This document shows, one piece after another, positions 36,920 through 47,321 of a stretch of 64,000 nucleotides of DNA; within the stretch, counting starts at the first letter, position 1; each line of letters begins with the position of its first letter. The notes beneath the pieces were generated by a model. The model did no database searches, was not told the DNA's origin, and was given only the letters and a program-made list of their open reading frames with translations. Position numbers and translations under genes: made by a program. Source of the DNA: Gloeocapsopsis dulcis (GTDB taxonomy: Bacteria; Cyanobacteriota; Cyanobacteriia; Cyanobacteriales; Chroococcidiopsidaceae); the NCBI RefSeq assembly GCF_032163395.1, contig NZ_CP119968.1, positions 3,312,001 to 3,376,000 of the forward strand, given 5' to 3'.

Positions 36920-37777
36920 TACTTATAAAATCTGCAGTAGGAGTAAGTGTATGGCAGATATAGTTGCCATGAAGACCATCTGAGTAGAGGTGAGCACTAC
37001 AATATCATTTTTTGTTGAGACTATATTCTCTGTCAGAAGTCACAGTTATATAAAAGATCAAACAGGGGCTTTTGCCAACATTATGCAGCTTTAGTTGGAG
37101 GGTAAAGCATAACAACTTCTTGAATCACTTTGGTCGCAGCTATTGTTAATATTCTTTTAATTACAGACAATATATCACCGTTTAATACGAGCTGCAACGT
37201 ATTATAATATACAAATAGTTGAGGGAAAGTATCCTGACTACTGGGATCGGAAGTTTTGCTGGCGAAGTTGCGATGCGATATACTGCGCAGCTCAAAAAAT
37301 AATTGCATAATTATGTCAGTATCTCTAAACTACCTAAGAGTAATATGCCACAGTAAACCTCAGCAAGTACATATATAAACTAAAACTAACTGAGATATTG
37401 AGAGCAGGGTTAAAATCTATATCTTGCATATATTCTTACTATAAAAGAGTATGACTTTTTCGGATAAAAATATTTGTGTAAACGGTACTGCTGTCAAAAG
37501 CTAGATGGTGGTTCAAATATATCAAAAGCCAATCTCAGGCAAAGAATTTCAACGAATCGAATTGACCAGTAATCATCAGTTTGCGACTATGATGCTGGCA
37601 AGCCGAGGTTTAACATACTGATATTTCTAGTAGTTTAGTAACCAAAGTCAAGTCAAAAAATGTGTTGAAAACAACAAAAGAAGTATTTTCTATGTAGAAT
37701 ATAAGACTTTTCCCAAAGTTCCCTAATTGTCAGTACGTTGTGTATCATCCTAAATCAAAGATGCCAGGAATCGTGCA
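36920..37777. other. Long intergenic region between divergent ABC genes
   Basis: An 858-bp A+T-rich spacer between the divergent HepA-like exporter and UgpC-like ATPase genes. It must hold both promoters. The only open frame of note is a 75-codon minus-strand one (37081-37308) with no recognisable family features. No repeats with neighbours, tRNA or strong terminator were seen. Confidence 0.45.
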
Positions 37778-38875
37778 ATGGCTAAAGTTCGTCTAGAGAA
37801 TATCAAACGTAAGTTTAACAATGTCACTGCGGTCGAGGATATTACTTTTGAAATTCCTGATGGACAATTTTGGGTTCTTGTTGGACCATCAGGTTGTGGT
37901 AAATCAACAATCCTCAGGACGATCGCAGGGCTAGAAACAGCAACAAGTGGAAACTTGTACATCGGAGATCTTCTTGTCAATAACATTCCAGCGCGACAGC
38001 GGGATGTTGCTATGGTTTTTCAAAATTATGCACTTTACCCGCATATGACTGTTGCACAGAACATTGCGTTTGGGTTACAGATGCGGAAAGTTGACGCACA
38101 AGTGATTCAACAAAGAGTAGAAACTGTCGCGCGATCGCTTGCACTCGAACATCTTTTAGAACGTAAACCCAAGCAACTATCTGGAGGACAGCAACAACGC
38201 GTCGCCTTAGGAAGGGCGATCGCCCGCGAAGCACAAGTATTTTTATTAGATGAACCTTTATCGAACTTAGATGCGCAGCTACGCGACGATACCCGTGCAG
38301 AGTTAAAACAGTTGCATCACAATTTAGGAATTACGACAATTTACGTGACTCACGATCAAGTTGAAGCGATGACTTTAGCAGATCGCATCGTTATCCTCAA
38401 TCGCGGGAGAATTCAGCAAATCGGAGAACCACAAAGCGTTTACGCAAAACCTGCTAACCGAATGGTAGCGACTTTCTTAGGCAATCCGCCAATGAATATT
38501 TTGCCTGGCAAGTACAAAAATGGCACCTTTTTGGTAGAAAGTCAGGTTATTCCTTGTCCAATGAGGGTTCGCGATGCATTGCGTTTAGCTGAAGGACAAG
38601 TTGTTGATTTAGGGATTCGCCCAGAAGATTTGTTTATTAACGAACTACAAACAAACAAAGAAGTGACAACTTTAACGGTTGAAGTCAGACTTGTAGAACC
38701 GTTGGGAAGAGAAACTTTAATTCGTGCTGGTTTACCCAGTTCGAGTGTGCAAGTCAATATTCAACAGGCGGGTGCTATACGTTTGTGCCTAGGCGATCGC
38801 ATTTCACTAGGGCTTGATTTAGAACAGCTATTTATCTTTGACGCGACGACAGGCGATCGCTTATATCCGTGTTAG
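37778..38875 (+). CDS. Sugar ABC transporter ATP-binding protein, UgpC/MalK type
   Basis: ATPase of a carbohydrate importer, 365 residues. Walker A GPSGCGKST (near 39), Q-loop FQNYALYPHMTVAQNIAFG, signature LSGGQQQRVALGRAIA, Walker B VFLLDEPLSNLDAQ and H-loop YVTHDQVEAMTLADR are followed by a C-terminal TOBE-type regulatory domain (about 240-365). Cyanobacterial relatives serve uptake of glucosylglycerol, sucrose or trehalose and can be shared between several permeases. No permease or binding protein gene is next to it. Its last 119 bp, together with the convergent GNAT gene tail, are duplicated at 50663. Confidence 0.9.
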   Translation: MAKVRLENIKRKFNNVTAVEDITFEIPDGQFWVLVGPSGCGKSTILRTIAGLETATSGNLYIGDLLVNNIPARQRDVAMVFQNYALYPHMTVAQNIAFGLQMRKVDAQVIQQRVETVARSLALEHLLERKPKQLSGGQQQRVALGRAIAREAQVFLLDEPLSNLDAQLRDDTRAELKQLHHNLGITTIYVTHDQVEAMTLADRIVILNRGRIQQIGEPQSVYAKPANRMVATFLGNPPMNILPGKYKNGTFLVESQVIPCPMRVRDALRLAEGQVVDLGIRPEDLFINELQTNKEVTTLTVEVRLVEPLGRETLIRAGLPSSSVQVNIQQAGAIRLCLGDRISLGLDLEQLFIFDATTGDRLYPC

Positions 38876-39000
38876 TTTGCCTCTAGTAATTTTTCCATAC
38901 GGATGAGGTATTCATCCTGTGCTATTGGCTTGTAACCCAGCCTCCGATATAGTTTTTGGGCAGGATTTTCTTTGAATAGCTCAAGTTGATGTGTTGTAGA
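38757..39000. repeat. Left direct repeat flanking the toxin island (malK-GNAT junction)
   Basis: This 244-bp segment contains the last 119 bp of the UgpC/MalK-type gene and the last part of a convergent GNAT gene. The two stop codons overlap in TTAG. The same segment recurs in the same orientation at 50663-50907, differing by eye at about 18 positions and one single-base gap (about 93% identity). It begins at ATATTCAACAGG and ends at GTTGTAG. The left copy keeps the full ATPase gene; the right copy keeps the full GNAT gene. Confidence 0.92.
38872..39000 (-). pseudogene. GNAT acetyltransferase C-terminal fragment
   Basis: Reads LFKENPAQKLYRRLGYKPIA then QDEYLIRMEKLLEAN, clearly homologous to the end of the intact GNAT protein at 50778 (four changes in 35 residues). 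Just upstream a one-base deletion breaks the frame, and the gene is cut off at 39000 by the inverted repeat of an IS5-like element. It is therefore non-functional. Confidence 0.85.
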
Positions 39001-39001
39001 A

Positions 39002-39376
39002 TAGAGTTCTTGCAAAAGGTTATTTAGCCAGATTGAGTTCATAATTGTACAATCCAGCAATCAGATCGAAACGTAAACTAAAACGTCTACGACGGTTGCG
39101 ATCGCGCTCCAACAAAATCTTAAATATCTTCAAACGACGATTAACATGCGCGCCAACTACTCGCAATTGGGCTAATTCCCTGTTTCGGCTCTTTTGCTGG
39201 AGACTCAACACCCGACCCTTTGGCTTCTTGTGAGGAGTACGGCCATTGGGATGAAGCTTTTTTATCCCCTGATATCCCTTGTTTCTGGTTTGAGATGTTT
39301 TCCTCGCTCGTAGGTCATAGAGTTTCTCTCCTCTTACCTACTTTTGCCCTCTTTCCATCCTTTTGCAAGAAATCTA
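39002..39376 (-). mobile_element. Internally deleted IS5-like element with terminal inverted repeats
   Basis: Left end TAGAGTTCTTGCAAAAGG and right end CCTTTTGCAAGAAATCTA are inverted repeats of 18 bases with one mismatch. Inside, the minus strand encodes only the C-terminal part of a DDE transposase: KGYQGIKKLHPNGRTPHKKP, then REL-AQLRVVGAHVNRRLKIFK, NRRRRFSLRFDLIAGLYNYE and LNLAK. The catalytic Glu position in the VVGAHVNRR segment reads Ala, and the 5' half of the gene is missing. At 375 bp this is a MITE-like derivative, movable only in trans. It abuts the truncated GNAT fragment and marks the left edge of the island. Confidence 0.72.
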
Positions 39377-39759
39377 GGGTATCTATTTAAGGGCAGACCG
39401 ATTGTTTTTGTAGAGGAATTGTGGCTGATATTTTTCTGCTAACTTAATTTGACAATACCCCTTTATCAGATAAAAGTTTTACATACTACTTTGCGGCTAG
39501 TGTTAGCTTCACTATTTCTGCACCAACTAACTATTAACTTCACCTAATTTATAAATTTTTAATAGTAATTGCCGTATTTCTACTGAAATACAAAATTCAG
39601 TAAAGTTTCTGATGTGGGAAAAATCAAACTTTTTTATAACTAAAGAATCTGCCAGAAAAGTAGAAAGTAGTTACTGAAAAACTGCCCTCTCTAATTACAT
39701 CTAGGCTTCCTTGGTTAGGCAAGGAAAACTTTGGATGAAGAGAAATCCTTGTTTCTCTA
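39377..39759. other. A+T-rich leader of the two-partner secretion locus
   Basis: About 380 bp upstream of the small frame and tpsB. It contains a short hairpin (CCTTGGTTAGGCAAGG at about 39710) and no convincing open frame. It probably holds the promoter of the tpsB-tpsA operon. Confidence 0.4.
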
Positions 39760-39960
39760 GTGAGTTGCTATGCCAAAGCTATCAAAAAAATTAAGCAATC
39801 CTTAGAGCAAGGTAAAAGCTTTATGTTTCCAATTATAAAAAATCAAGTATTAGTAACTCTAATTGCTACCAAAGATCACAACCAAAAGACTTCGAGTCCA
39901 GATTTTCTCAAAGCCAGAAGCATCGTCCTGACTGAGCAGGAGTTGACTGACAATGGCTAA
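39760..39960 (+). CDS. Small open frame overlapping tpsB start, doubtful
   Basis: A 66-codon frame starting at GTG (an internal ATG-like start lies further in at FMFPIIK) with residues SCYAKAIKKIKQSLEQGKS and IVLTEQELTDNG. It overlaps the tpsB start by 8 bp (39953-39960), the kind of coupling seen for a leader gene. I do not recognise a family. It may be a genuine small protein or simply an upstream frame. Confidence 0.3.
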   Translation: MSCYAKAIKKIKQSLEQGKSFMFPIIKNQVLVTLIATKDHNQKTSSPDFLKARSIVLTEQELTDNG

Positions 39961-41712
39961 CAATTCCTCCAGTTATAAACTAGCTACAACCCACTTGCTG
40001 CCAAAAAAACAAGGATGGTTTTGGCTGTCACTATTAGTTAGTTGCACAACAAGTGGTAATCTCACAGTCTTAGCACAGACAGTACCACCGCTTCCTCCCA
40101 CAGCAGATCCCAGTCGCATTCAGCAGCAGTTACAACCGCCAGAATCACTGCCGCCGCAACAACAGGAGATTACTGTTCCGCGTCCGAAAGAATTCACTCC
40201 CCCACCAGGAGCAGAACAGCAAAAATTCGTCTCAATTCGTTACAAGTTGAGGGCAGCACTGTGTACAACCCTGAACGCCTCCAAAAACTTAAAGCTGAGT
40301 TTTTAGGACGAGATATTAGTCTTAGCGACCTGTATCAAACTGCCAACCAGATCACTCAGCTTTATCGAGAAGATGGCTATGTCCTCTCACAAGCGCTCGT
40401 ACCAGAACAGACAATTCGTGATGGTGTTGCTCGGATACAGGTGATTGAAGGGTTTGTTGAGCGGGTAGATTTCACCGGAGCACCACAAGAGCAATTAAAT
40501 CGCCTTAAAAGATTTGAAGAAAAGATTGTTGGGGCGCGTCCCCTGAATGTGCGCTCCCTAGAACGATATCTATTGTTAGCGAATGATTTTGCTGGAATTC
40601 AAGCACAGGGAGTACTGAGTCCTGGCAATAGTGTTGGGGCATCAATATTAACAGTCAATGTCAAGTACAACCCAACCAATAAATTAGAAGTCAACAGCCG
40701 CAGCAGTAGCTCTGTTGGTCCACTACAATCGCAAACAGCACAGTTGTTGAATTCTTTGACCGGAAGCGGAGAGCAAATCACCGTCAGCCAAGCTACGACC
40801 CCGATAGATCCGAGGGAACTGACTGCAACTGGAATCGGTGTATCAGTACCAATTGGATATGAGGGACTGCGCTTTGCCTTCAACGGCGACTATACCAATG
40901 TGCGACCAGGCAAAGATTTAAGCCAGTACGACATTAATGGCAACACCTATTCGGCATCGCTGGGAGTAGCCTATCCGTTAATTCGTTCCAGAGCTAGCAA
41001 TCTGTCAATTAGTGGTGCATTTGACTGGAGCAACCGTGCAGTTACCACTAGATTTACAGGCACGCAAGAAACTCTGAGTGAGGAGCGCTTGCGGGTGCTG
41101 CGAGCAGGAGTTAACTTTAACCAGATTGATGTTGGGGGTGCTTGGCAGGGCAACATCCAAGTCTCTCAAGGCATTAGCGACTTAGGAGCGACAACTGAGG
41201 GAACAGCTGCTAAACCACTATCCCGCAGCTCTGGTAGTGCCGCCTTCACCAAACTGAACTTGCATCTCATCCGACAGCAATCCCTGCCAGGTGGCTTGAG
41301 TTTGCAGCTAGCAGGCGCAGCTCAGATTACAGGCAACAGCTTACTCGTGTCCGAGCAATTTAGCTTGGGAGGCGATGAATTTGGGCGTGCCTTCGACCCG
41401 TCACAAGTGCTGGGAGATTCCGGCTATGCCTTGCGTGCTGAACTGCAACGGCAGTTTGCTTACAAAGTTGGTAGGCAGCGGTTTGCAGTGACTCAGCCAT
41501 ACATTTTCTATGACTACGGACAGGTATTTAGAAAACACACCTCCGCTGCCGAACACAGTCAAGACACACTCAGTTCGGTAGGGTTGAGAGTGCGGCAGAG
41601 TTTGAATGATTCTTTCTCATTGCAAGCGGAACTGGGCTTTCCACTCATGCGCACAGATAGTAATTTCAACCGCGACCCCCGCATCTTTGTCACTTTGAAA
41701 GGCTCTTTTTAA
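39953..41712 (+). pseudogene. TpsB-type outer-membrane transporter (ShlB/FhaC/CdiB family), frameshifted
   Basis: Two-partner secretion pore that would export the TpsA protein encoded next. The first frame (39953-40306) gives a signal peptide (FWLSLLVSCTTSGNLTVLAQ) and a Pro/Gln-rich stretch ending EQQKFVS. The second frame (open from about 40231, previously callable only from GTG 40261) continues NSLQVEGSTVYNPERLQKL, the start of the POTRA_2 domain, then LYQTANQITQLYREDGYVLS and the ShlB barrel. The barrel ends in the aromatic Phe of RIFVTLKGSF. A single missing base near 40230 (expected FVLNSLQVEG) explains the break. About 586 residues would result if repaired. It is either a true pseudogene or an assembly error. 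Confidence 0.85.
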
Positions 41713-41864
41713 AGCAACAGTTTGTACAGCCGTCTGCAATAGGACACTCGTGTCTGTAGTTGTTGAGCCTGGAAGTGGGAACACAACACACAGACGATAA
41801 AATATTATACCACTTTATAACTATAAATCAATAAAAAACTTATTTAATTATCTAAATCAACAAA

Positions 41865-44800
41865 ATGATTAGTTCAACGGTTTTTCTGCTCAAGACGCTG
41901 CTCAACTCAAAACAACTAAGTTTAAATCTTTTAAGATCTGCTTTTGTACTTAAACAGCAAAAGCCGGAACTGGTAGCGCTGGCATCTTGCCGGAGGACGC
42001 TTGGCTACACAACTGGGTTAGCTTGCATCGGGTTAGTGGGGTCATTGTTAGTGACCTCATCTGCTAGAGCACTGCCAGCAGCAGGAGAGGTGCAAGCAGG
42101 TCCGGCACAGATTAATCAAGTTAATCCCGACCAATTAAATATCATCCAGCAGTCAGATCGAGCTGTGATTAATTGGCAGAGCTTTAGTGTGGGAGAACAA
42201 CAGCAAGTCAATTTCCAGCAGCCCTCTGCCACATCAGCAACGCTGAACCGAGTGACAGGTAATGATCGCTCTGATATTACTGGTCGCGTTACAGCAAACG
42301 GTGCTGTGATGTTGGTCAACCCCAATGGGATTTTGTTTGGTTCCACCGCTGCTGTGGATGTGGCAGGCTTGATGGCGACAACGCTGGATATTCGCAACCA
42401 AGATTTCCTCAATGGTCAATATAGTTTTAGTGCTGTACCTGGAATGCCTGCGGCAATGGTAGAAAACCAGGGGCAAATTACCGTGAAGGAAGGAGGATTG
42501 GCAGCACTGGTAGCACCAGGAGTCGCTAATAACGGGGTGATTAATGCCCGTTTGGGTAAGGTAGTGCTAGCTTCTGGCACGAAAGCTACTTTGGATTTAA
42601 CTGGAGATGGTCTGGTATCCCTGGCAGTAGACCCAACTCTAGCTCAACAATTGCAAGGAGCAGATGGCAAACCTTTGAGTTCTCTGGTGAATCACAGCGG
42701 TCAAATTAATGCTGACGGAGGCGTAGTAACGTTAAGCGCTCGTGCAGGGAAAGCAGTCGTTGACAATACCATCAATGTGTCTGGGGTAATTCAAGCGCGT
42801 TCGGTGGCGGAGCGCAATGGCAAAATTGTTTTGTCAGGTGAAGATCAAGGCGTTGTTGCTGTATCGGGAACTTTGGATGCTTCTGGCAAAGAAACAGGAC
42901 AGACTGGCGGTAAAGTGAATGTATTGGGAAATCTAGTTGGTCTGTTCGATAATGCCAAGGTTGACGTATCGGGTGACGCTGGTGGCGGCACGGCTTTAGT
43001 AGGTGGCGACTATCAGGGTAAGGGAACGGTAGCGAATGCTCAGCAGACTTACGTCAGCAATCATGCCACAATTAATGCTGACGCTGTAAGCAATGGTGAT
43101 GGGGGCAAGGCAGTTGTTTGGTCTGACAATACCACCCGCTTCAATGGCAATATCAGTGCTCGTGGTGGTAGTACGGCTGGTAATGGCGGCAATATAGAAG
43201 TTTCCGGTAAACAACTGCTGGATTTCCAGGGTATGGTCTATGCCAATGCCCCTTATGGCTTACCAGGAACTTTACTATTAGATCCCAAAAACATCATCAT
43301 TGCTGATTCTGATAAGCAACGTGCAGCATATATCAGTGACACTTTCATTTACTGGGACGGTGCGAACTATCGTGGGGGAGGAACAGCTAGTAATCAAGCA
43401 GCTATGGATGCGGCGTTTGGTGCGGGAAATTGGGAGAACTTGAGCCTTGCTAGCACTGAAGCCAACCCTTTTACTACAGGCACGGGTAACGATTACAAAT
43501 TTATCTTCTTGGATGGTAGTGACAGCCAAGCAGTCAATTTAAGCAACTACTTAGCAACCAACTCAGCCAGCATCGATGCGTGGGTTAAACAAGGCGGACA
43601 CTTAATTGTGAATTCTGCTCCCAACGTAGGGGGTAATTTCTCAATGGGTTTTGGGGTAACGCTGAATTATCCTAACTATGCTGGCTCTGTTGTTGCTGCT
43701 AATCCATCCCATCCCATCTTCGACGGCTCCACAGGAACCGCCTTTAGTGGAAATTACTTTAGCCACGCGGCTGTCTCAGGTGGAGGCATCACTCCTATCA
43801 TCTCGAACGACTCTGGTGGCATTGTACTGGGAGAAAAACCAGTCGAGCAAGGGCTTGCTCTGTTTGGCGGAATGACGACTGCCAATTACCACGAGCCGCA
43901 ACCACAAGCTAGCAATTTACGTACCAACATCATTAAGTATGCATCTGCACCTACGCCTCTGAGCGGCAACGAAGTCTTCACCCAAAATCCGGCTACTACT
44001 GCGACTATTGCACCCAGTCAAATTACCAAAATTACTAATGCAGGTACGGCTGTTGTCCTGCAAGCTAATAATGACATCAAAGTCAACAGCGCAATTACAA
44101 CCTCTGCTGGGGGAAATGGTGGAGCGCTGACGTTGCAAGCTGGTCGGAGCATCTTAATCAATGCCAATATCACTACGGACAACGGCAATCTGACACTTGC
44201 GGCTAATGATGCCAATGCTATAGCGGCACAACGCGACCCTGGCGCAGCAGCGATTACTATGGCTCCTGGAACAACGCTGAATGCTGGCTCTGGGAAGGTC
44301 AGCATCTCCCTGAATCAGGGGACTGAAACCGAAAATAATCCCAGTGGTAATGTCACTATCGGCAGCATCACTGCCAAGCAAATAGATATTGTTAATGCTG
44401 GTGGGATCACTACTCAAAATGACATCATTACCAATGGCGGTGACATCAACCTCACCAGTAGCGGCGGCACCATTAACACTACTGCTGGCAGGCTCAACAC
44501 CTCTGGTAGTACTGGCGGCAACATCACTCTATCTGCGTTGGGCAACATTTATTCTGGTACTCTAGCTACTTATGCTGGTGCTGGCAGCACGGGTAATGGT
44601 GGGAGCATCATTCTCAACAGCACTAAAGGAGAAATTGATACAACAGCAGGTATTCTCAACTCAACTACAACTTCTGGCAAGGGTGGAGCGATCGCTCTCA
44701 CTGCCGCTGGCAACATCAGCACGGGTGATGTGTTGACCTATGCTACCGATAGCAGGGCGACGGCGGCAACATCAATTTCACTAGCAAAACCGGAACTATT

Positions 44801-46099
44801 GACACCACGAGAGGAAATCTGAACTCCTCAGCCAGTGGTTCTAGCAACGGCGGTAATGTAAACATTTCTGCTCTTGGAGATGTCGTTACTCACAGCATCG
44901 CCGCCCAAAATGGTGCAGTCAACCTGGTTAGCAGCCAAGGTGCTGTCACTGCTACTGGTGAAATTACCAGTGGTGGCAATGTCTCTGTCACAGCTAACCA
45001 AAATGTCACTACTGATAATATCCTTTCAGATGGCGGCAGTATCAGCATAACCAGCAATCAAGGGTCTGTTACTACAGGGTTTCTGCGCTCTGATGGTATT
45101 GGTACAGGAGGGAATATTGATGTAAAAGCTGCCAGTCTATTCAGGGCTACAGGTTCGGTATCAATCAATGGCACTAATTACAGCATCTACACTGGCAAGG
45201 GTGCTGTCAGGATTATGCATGGTGGCGGAGTAACAAAGACTCCATTTGTGGTGGGGGATGCAACTACAAATGGTACGACTAGCGCTATTTCGACTGGAAG
45301 TTATATGCTCTCGCCAACTGCAGTAATTTTTGGTCGCTATACCTTAGGCAATATTCGCATCATTACTACTGTTGAGCCACTGCCAAATCCTACTGGTGAG
45401 ACACTACCAGAGGGTAATTTTACCAAACCCATTCGTTCTGGAGATGGTAATCAGTTACAAGAGTTGCCTGGTTTTCTGGGCAACGATCAAACAGGAGTAC
45501 CCATAAGTCAGGAAGGTGTCATTGATAGCTTGGGTGGGCAAGTATTGAAAGTAATTATTGGTGGCGTCGTTGTCGGGGCTTACACAACATACCAGGCAGC
45601 TCAGAATGCTATTGATTGGATCTTCTATCGGAATGAAAGTAACAACAAACCGAAGAAACCGGGCAATCCACAGCCTCCCCAAAACCAAAACCCTCTCCCC
45701 CAAGCTCCTCCCCCATCACCAGAACCTGAACCAGTGCCTGACGCAGGTGGAGTAATGGAAGGCAATGGAGGCAGCAGACTAAATTGGAATTGGAAGAGTA
45801 AGCCAACGTTTGGACATACCTTCGAGAGACATGGTCAAGGCTCGAAAAATACTAGAAGTCTTAGAGGAAGAGCTGCTACCGAAGGAAAGAACCAAAGACA
45901 ATGGTTAGATAACCAAAGGGCTGCTGAGTTTCTACGAAATTTGAAACCAAATATAAGTCAGCCAACTATAGTCGAGATACCAGCAGATCTTGGACAAGTA
46001 ATATTACCAAACGGCACAATAGTGTCTGCAACTCATGCACTAGTTGTACCTAAAGCAAATGGAGGATACAGAACTGCTTACCCAGTTGTAAAACCTTAG
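41865..46099 (+). pseudogene. TpsA/CdiA-like filamentous exoprotein with C-terminal toxin domain, frameshifted
   Basis: The first frame (to 44822) has an extended signal region (about 1-71), the TPS secretion domain (72-310; NQVNPDQLNIIQQSDRAVIN, and NPNGILFG at 152), haemagglutinin-type beta-helix repeats, an inserted domain of about 220 residues from DPKNIII (about 470), and more repeats (GGNITLSALGNI). Near 44755 a single base appears missing: the repeats resume in another frame from 44756 (GDGGNINFTSKTGTIDTTRG) and stay open to 46099. The end has a short hydrophobic stretch (VLKVIIGGVVVGAYTTYQAA), a Pro-rich linker and about 100 residues starting FGHTFERHG, with QWLDNQRAAEFLRN and ending ALVVPKANGGYRTAYPVV. 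His, Arg and Thr-x-Tyr suggest an RNase-type polymorphic toxin. Repaired length is about 1,410 residues. Confidence 0.85.
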
Positions 46100-46108
46100 G
46101 AGGAAGAT

Positions 46109-46717
46109 ATGTTTCTCATGCGTCTAGAGATTAACAGATTAGGATGGCAACAAGAGTCAGTTATTGAAAATCAGTGGGAAAGTGAGGATGAGATTGATAG
46201 AGAGTATGAGACTAAGTTTGAGGAAGTGGAGGATGTCATAGAAATACTGTTCGTACTCTGCAAGGAATTAGAAGAGTCTAATCTAGTACGATTCCGAGTT
46301 GAAGGTTTTGGTAAGATGCCATGGCCTGTTGATGTACGGACAGATTTCGAGATAGTGCTTGAGCAACTCCCTGATTTAATAAAATTTTTAGATACTACTG
46401 AAGCAATTACTGGCTATCTAGACTTTTATGAACAAGGAATTGAAAGACGGCTAGTTTTTAATAAAGTAGGAGATTTAGTTAAGATAAATTGCCAACCTTT
46501 TCCAGTCATAAACAAACCCAGTGATGAACCTGGGGATTCTTGGGGTCAAGATATTCAAGAAGAGCCAATTGATATTACACATTTAAAGCAGATGATTTGC
46601 GACCTAATTAGGTCTTTTGTTTTAATAGCAAACGAGCTATGTCCAATATGGACAAGCCATGAATTATTTCAAGAATGGTGTAGTGATAAATACATAGCGG
46701 ATTGCTTACAGAGATGA
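46109..46717 (+). CDS. Immunity-like protein paired with the TpsA toxin domain
   Basis: A small acidic cytosolic protein of 202 residues (many Glu/Asp: ENQWESEDEIDREYETKFEE) with no signal peptide. It begins 9 bp after the tpsA stop, behind a strong ribosome site (AGGAGGAAG). Position, acidity and lack of known enzyme motifs fit a CdiI-type immunity protein that would neutralise the preceding C-terminal toxin. I do not recognise a named immunity family. The frame is intact even though tpsA is broken, which fits selection to keep protection. Confidence 0.7.
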   Translation: MFLMRLEINRLGWQQESVIENQWESEDEIDREYETKFEEVEDVIEILFVLCKELEESNLVRFRVEGFGKMPWPVDVRTDFEIVLEQLPDLIKFLDTTEAITGYLDFYEQGIERRLVFNKVGDLVKINCQPFPVINKPSDEPGDSWGQDIQEEPIDITHLKQMICDLIRSFVLIANELCPIWTSHELFQEWCSDKYIADCLQR

Positions 46718-46728
46718 ATAGCTTTGCC

Positions 46729-46917
46729 TCTTTCTTCTGATGCCATCTTAAACACAACTGGCTTAAATCCGACTGTGCCGATAATCAAGGTTATCTTAGG
46801 AATGCTCCTGCTGAAGAAGTGCGGCAAAGGATTATTAATGGAAGGATTCGCCATCTAAGACAAGAGATTGAAACTTTTAGGCAGCAAATAAGGAATATTA
46901 GGAATAGACGGAGGTAA
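46729..46917 (+). pseudogene. Orphan toxin C-terminal tail (module 2)
   Basis: Directly after an in-frame TGA (46726-46728 region), the frame reads CHLKHNWLKSDCADNQGYLR, NAPAEEVRQRIINGRIRHLR and QEIETFRQQIRNIRNRRR before TAA at 46914. There is no start codon or ribosome site. It looks like the displaced end of an earlier TpsA toxin domain, as in CDI orphan cdiA-CT arrays, because it is followed at once by a small acidic gene. The strongly basic end is typical for nucleic-acid-targeting toxins. The family is not recognised. Confidence 0.5.
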
Positions 46918-46918
46918 A

Positions 46919-47206
46919 ATGCAAGTAACTGTGTCCGAACTACGTGCAGTTAGTGAACAATTGTTTTTGCACCTAGAAAGAAAGGGTTACAGTTCAGTAG
47001 AATTGTCTGCTGATTATTACTGGAACATTCCAAAAGAGCTTCGATACAATCCGTATGAAGAACCTAAAGAGCTTGATTTAGGTCAGTTGACAGATGACTG
47101 GGCAAATCTTTGTAATGTATTAGAAGGTAAAACTGACCCTTTAGGATATGCATTGGTTTGGCTGTCAACAGTTCTAAGAGCCGTTGGTGAAACAGTAATT
47201 GAATGA
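46919..47206 (+). CDS. Small acidic immunity-like protein (module 2)
   Basis: A 95-residue protein starting at ATG 46919 behind GGAGG, with the start two bases after the orphan toxin tail stop. It is acidic and reads QVTVSELRAVSEQLFLHLER, YWNIPKELRYNPYEEPKELD and LGQLTDDWANLCNVL. The pattern of DYYWNIP and D-x-GQLxDDW resembles small immunity proteins of polymorphic toxin loci. It probably protects against the toxin whose tail precedes it. Confidence 0.65.
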   Translation: MQVTVSELRAVSEQLFLHLERKGYSSVELSADYYWNIPKELRYNPYEEPKELDLGQLTDDWANLCNVLEGKTDPLGYALVWLSTVLRAVGETVIE

Positions 47207-47321
47207 TGTTAAGACCAAGTTTACAGCTACAAATCTGTAGACAATTGGTATGCTATCACGGACTGCAATAACTGAGTGTTCTCTTATCAGGACTTACGCA
47301 GCAGTAGATTAAGCTGAGGAG

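Noticed and set aside
37081-37308. A 75-codon minus-strand open frame in the spacer upstream of the UgpC-like gene
   Set aside because: No start context, no family-like motif and composition similar to surrounding A+T-rich spacer.
38757-39000. Direct repeats considered as att sites of a phage-type integrative element
   Set aside because: No integrase or tRNA target is present; the length of 244 bp with divergence fits homologous recombination better.
38872-39060. A 62-codon minus-strand frame considered as a small intact gene
   Set aside because: It is the tail of a GNAT gene joined by chance to inverted-repeat sequence of an IS element.
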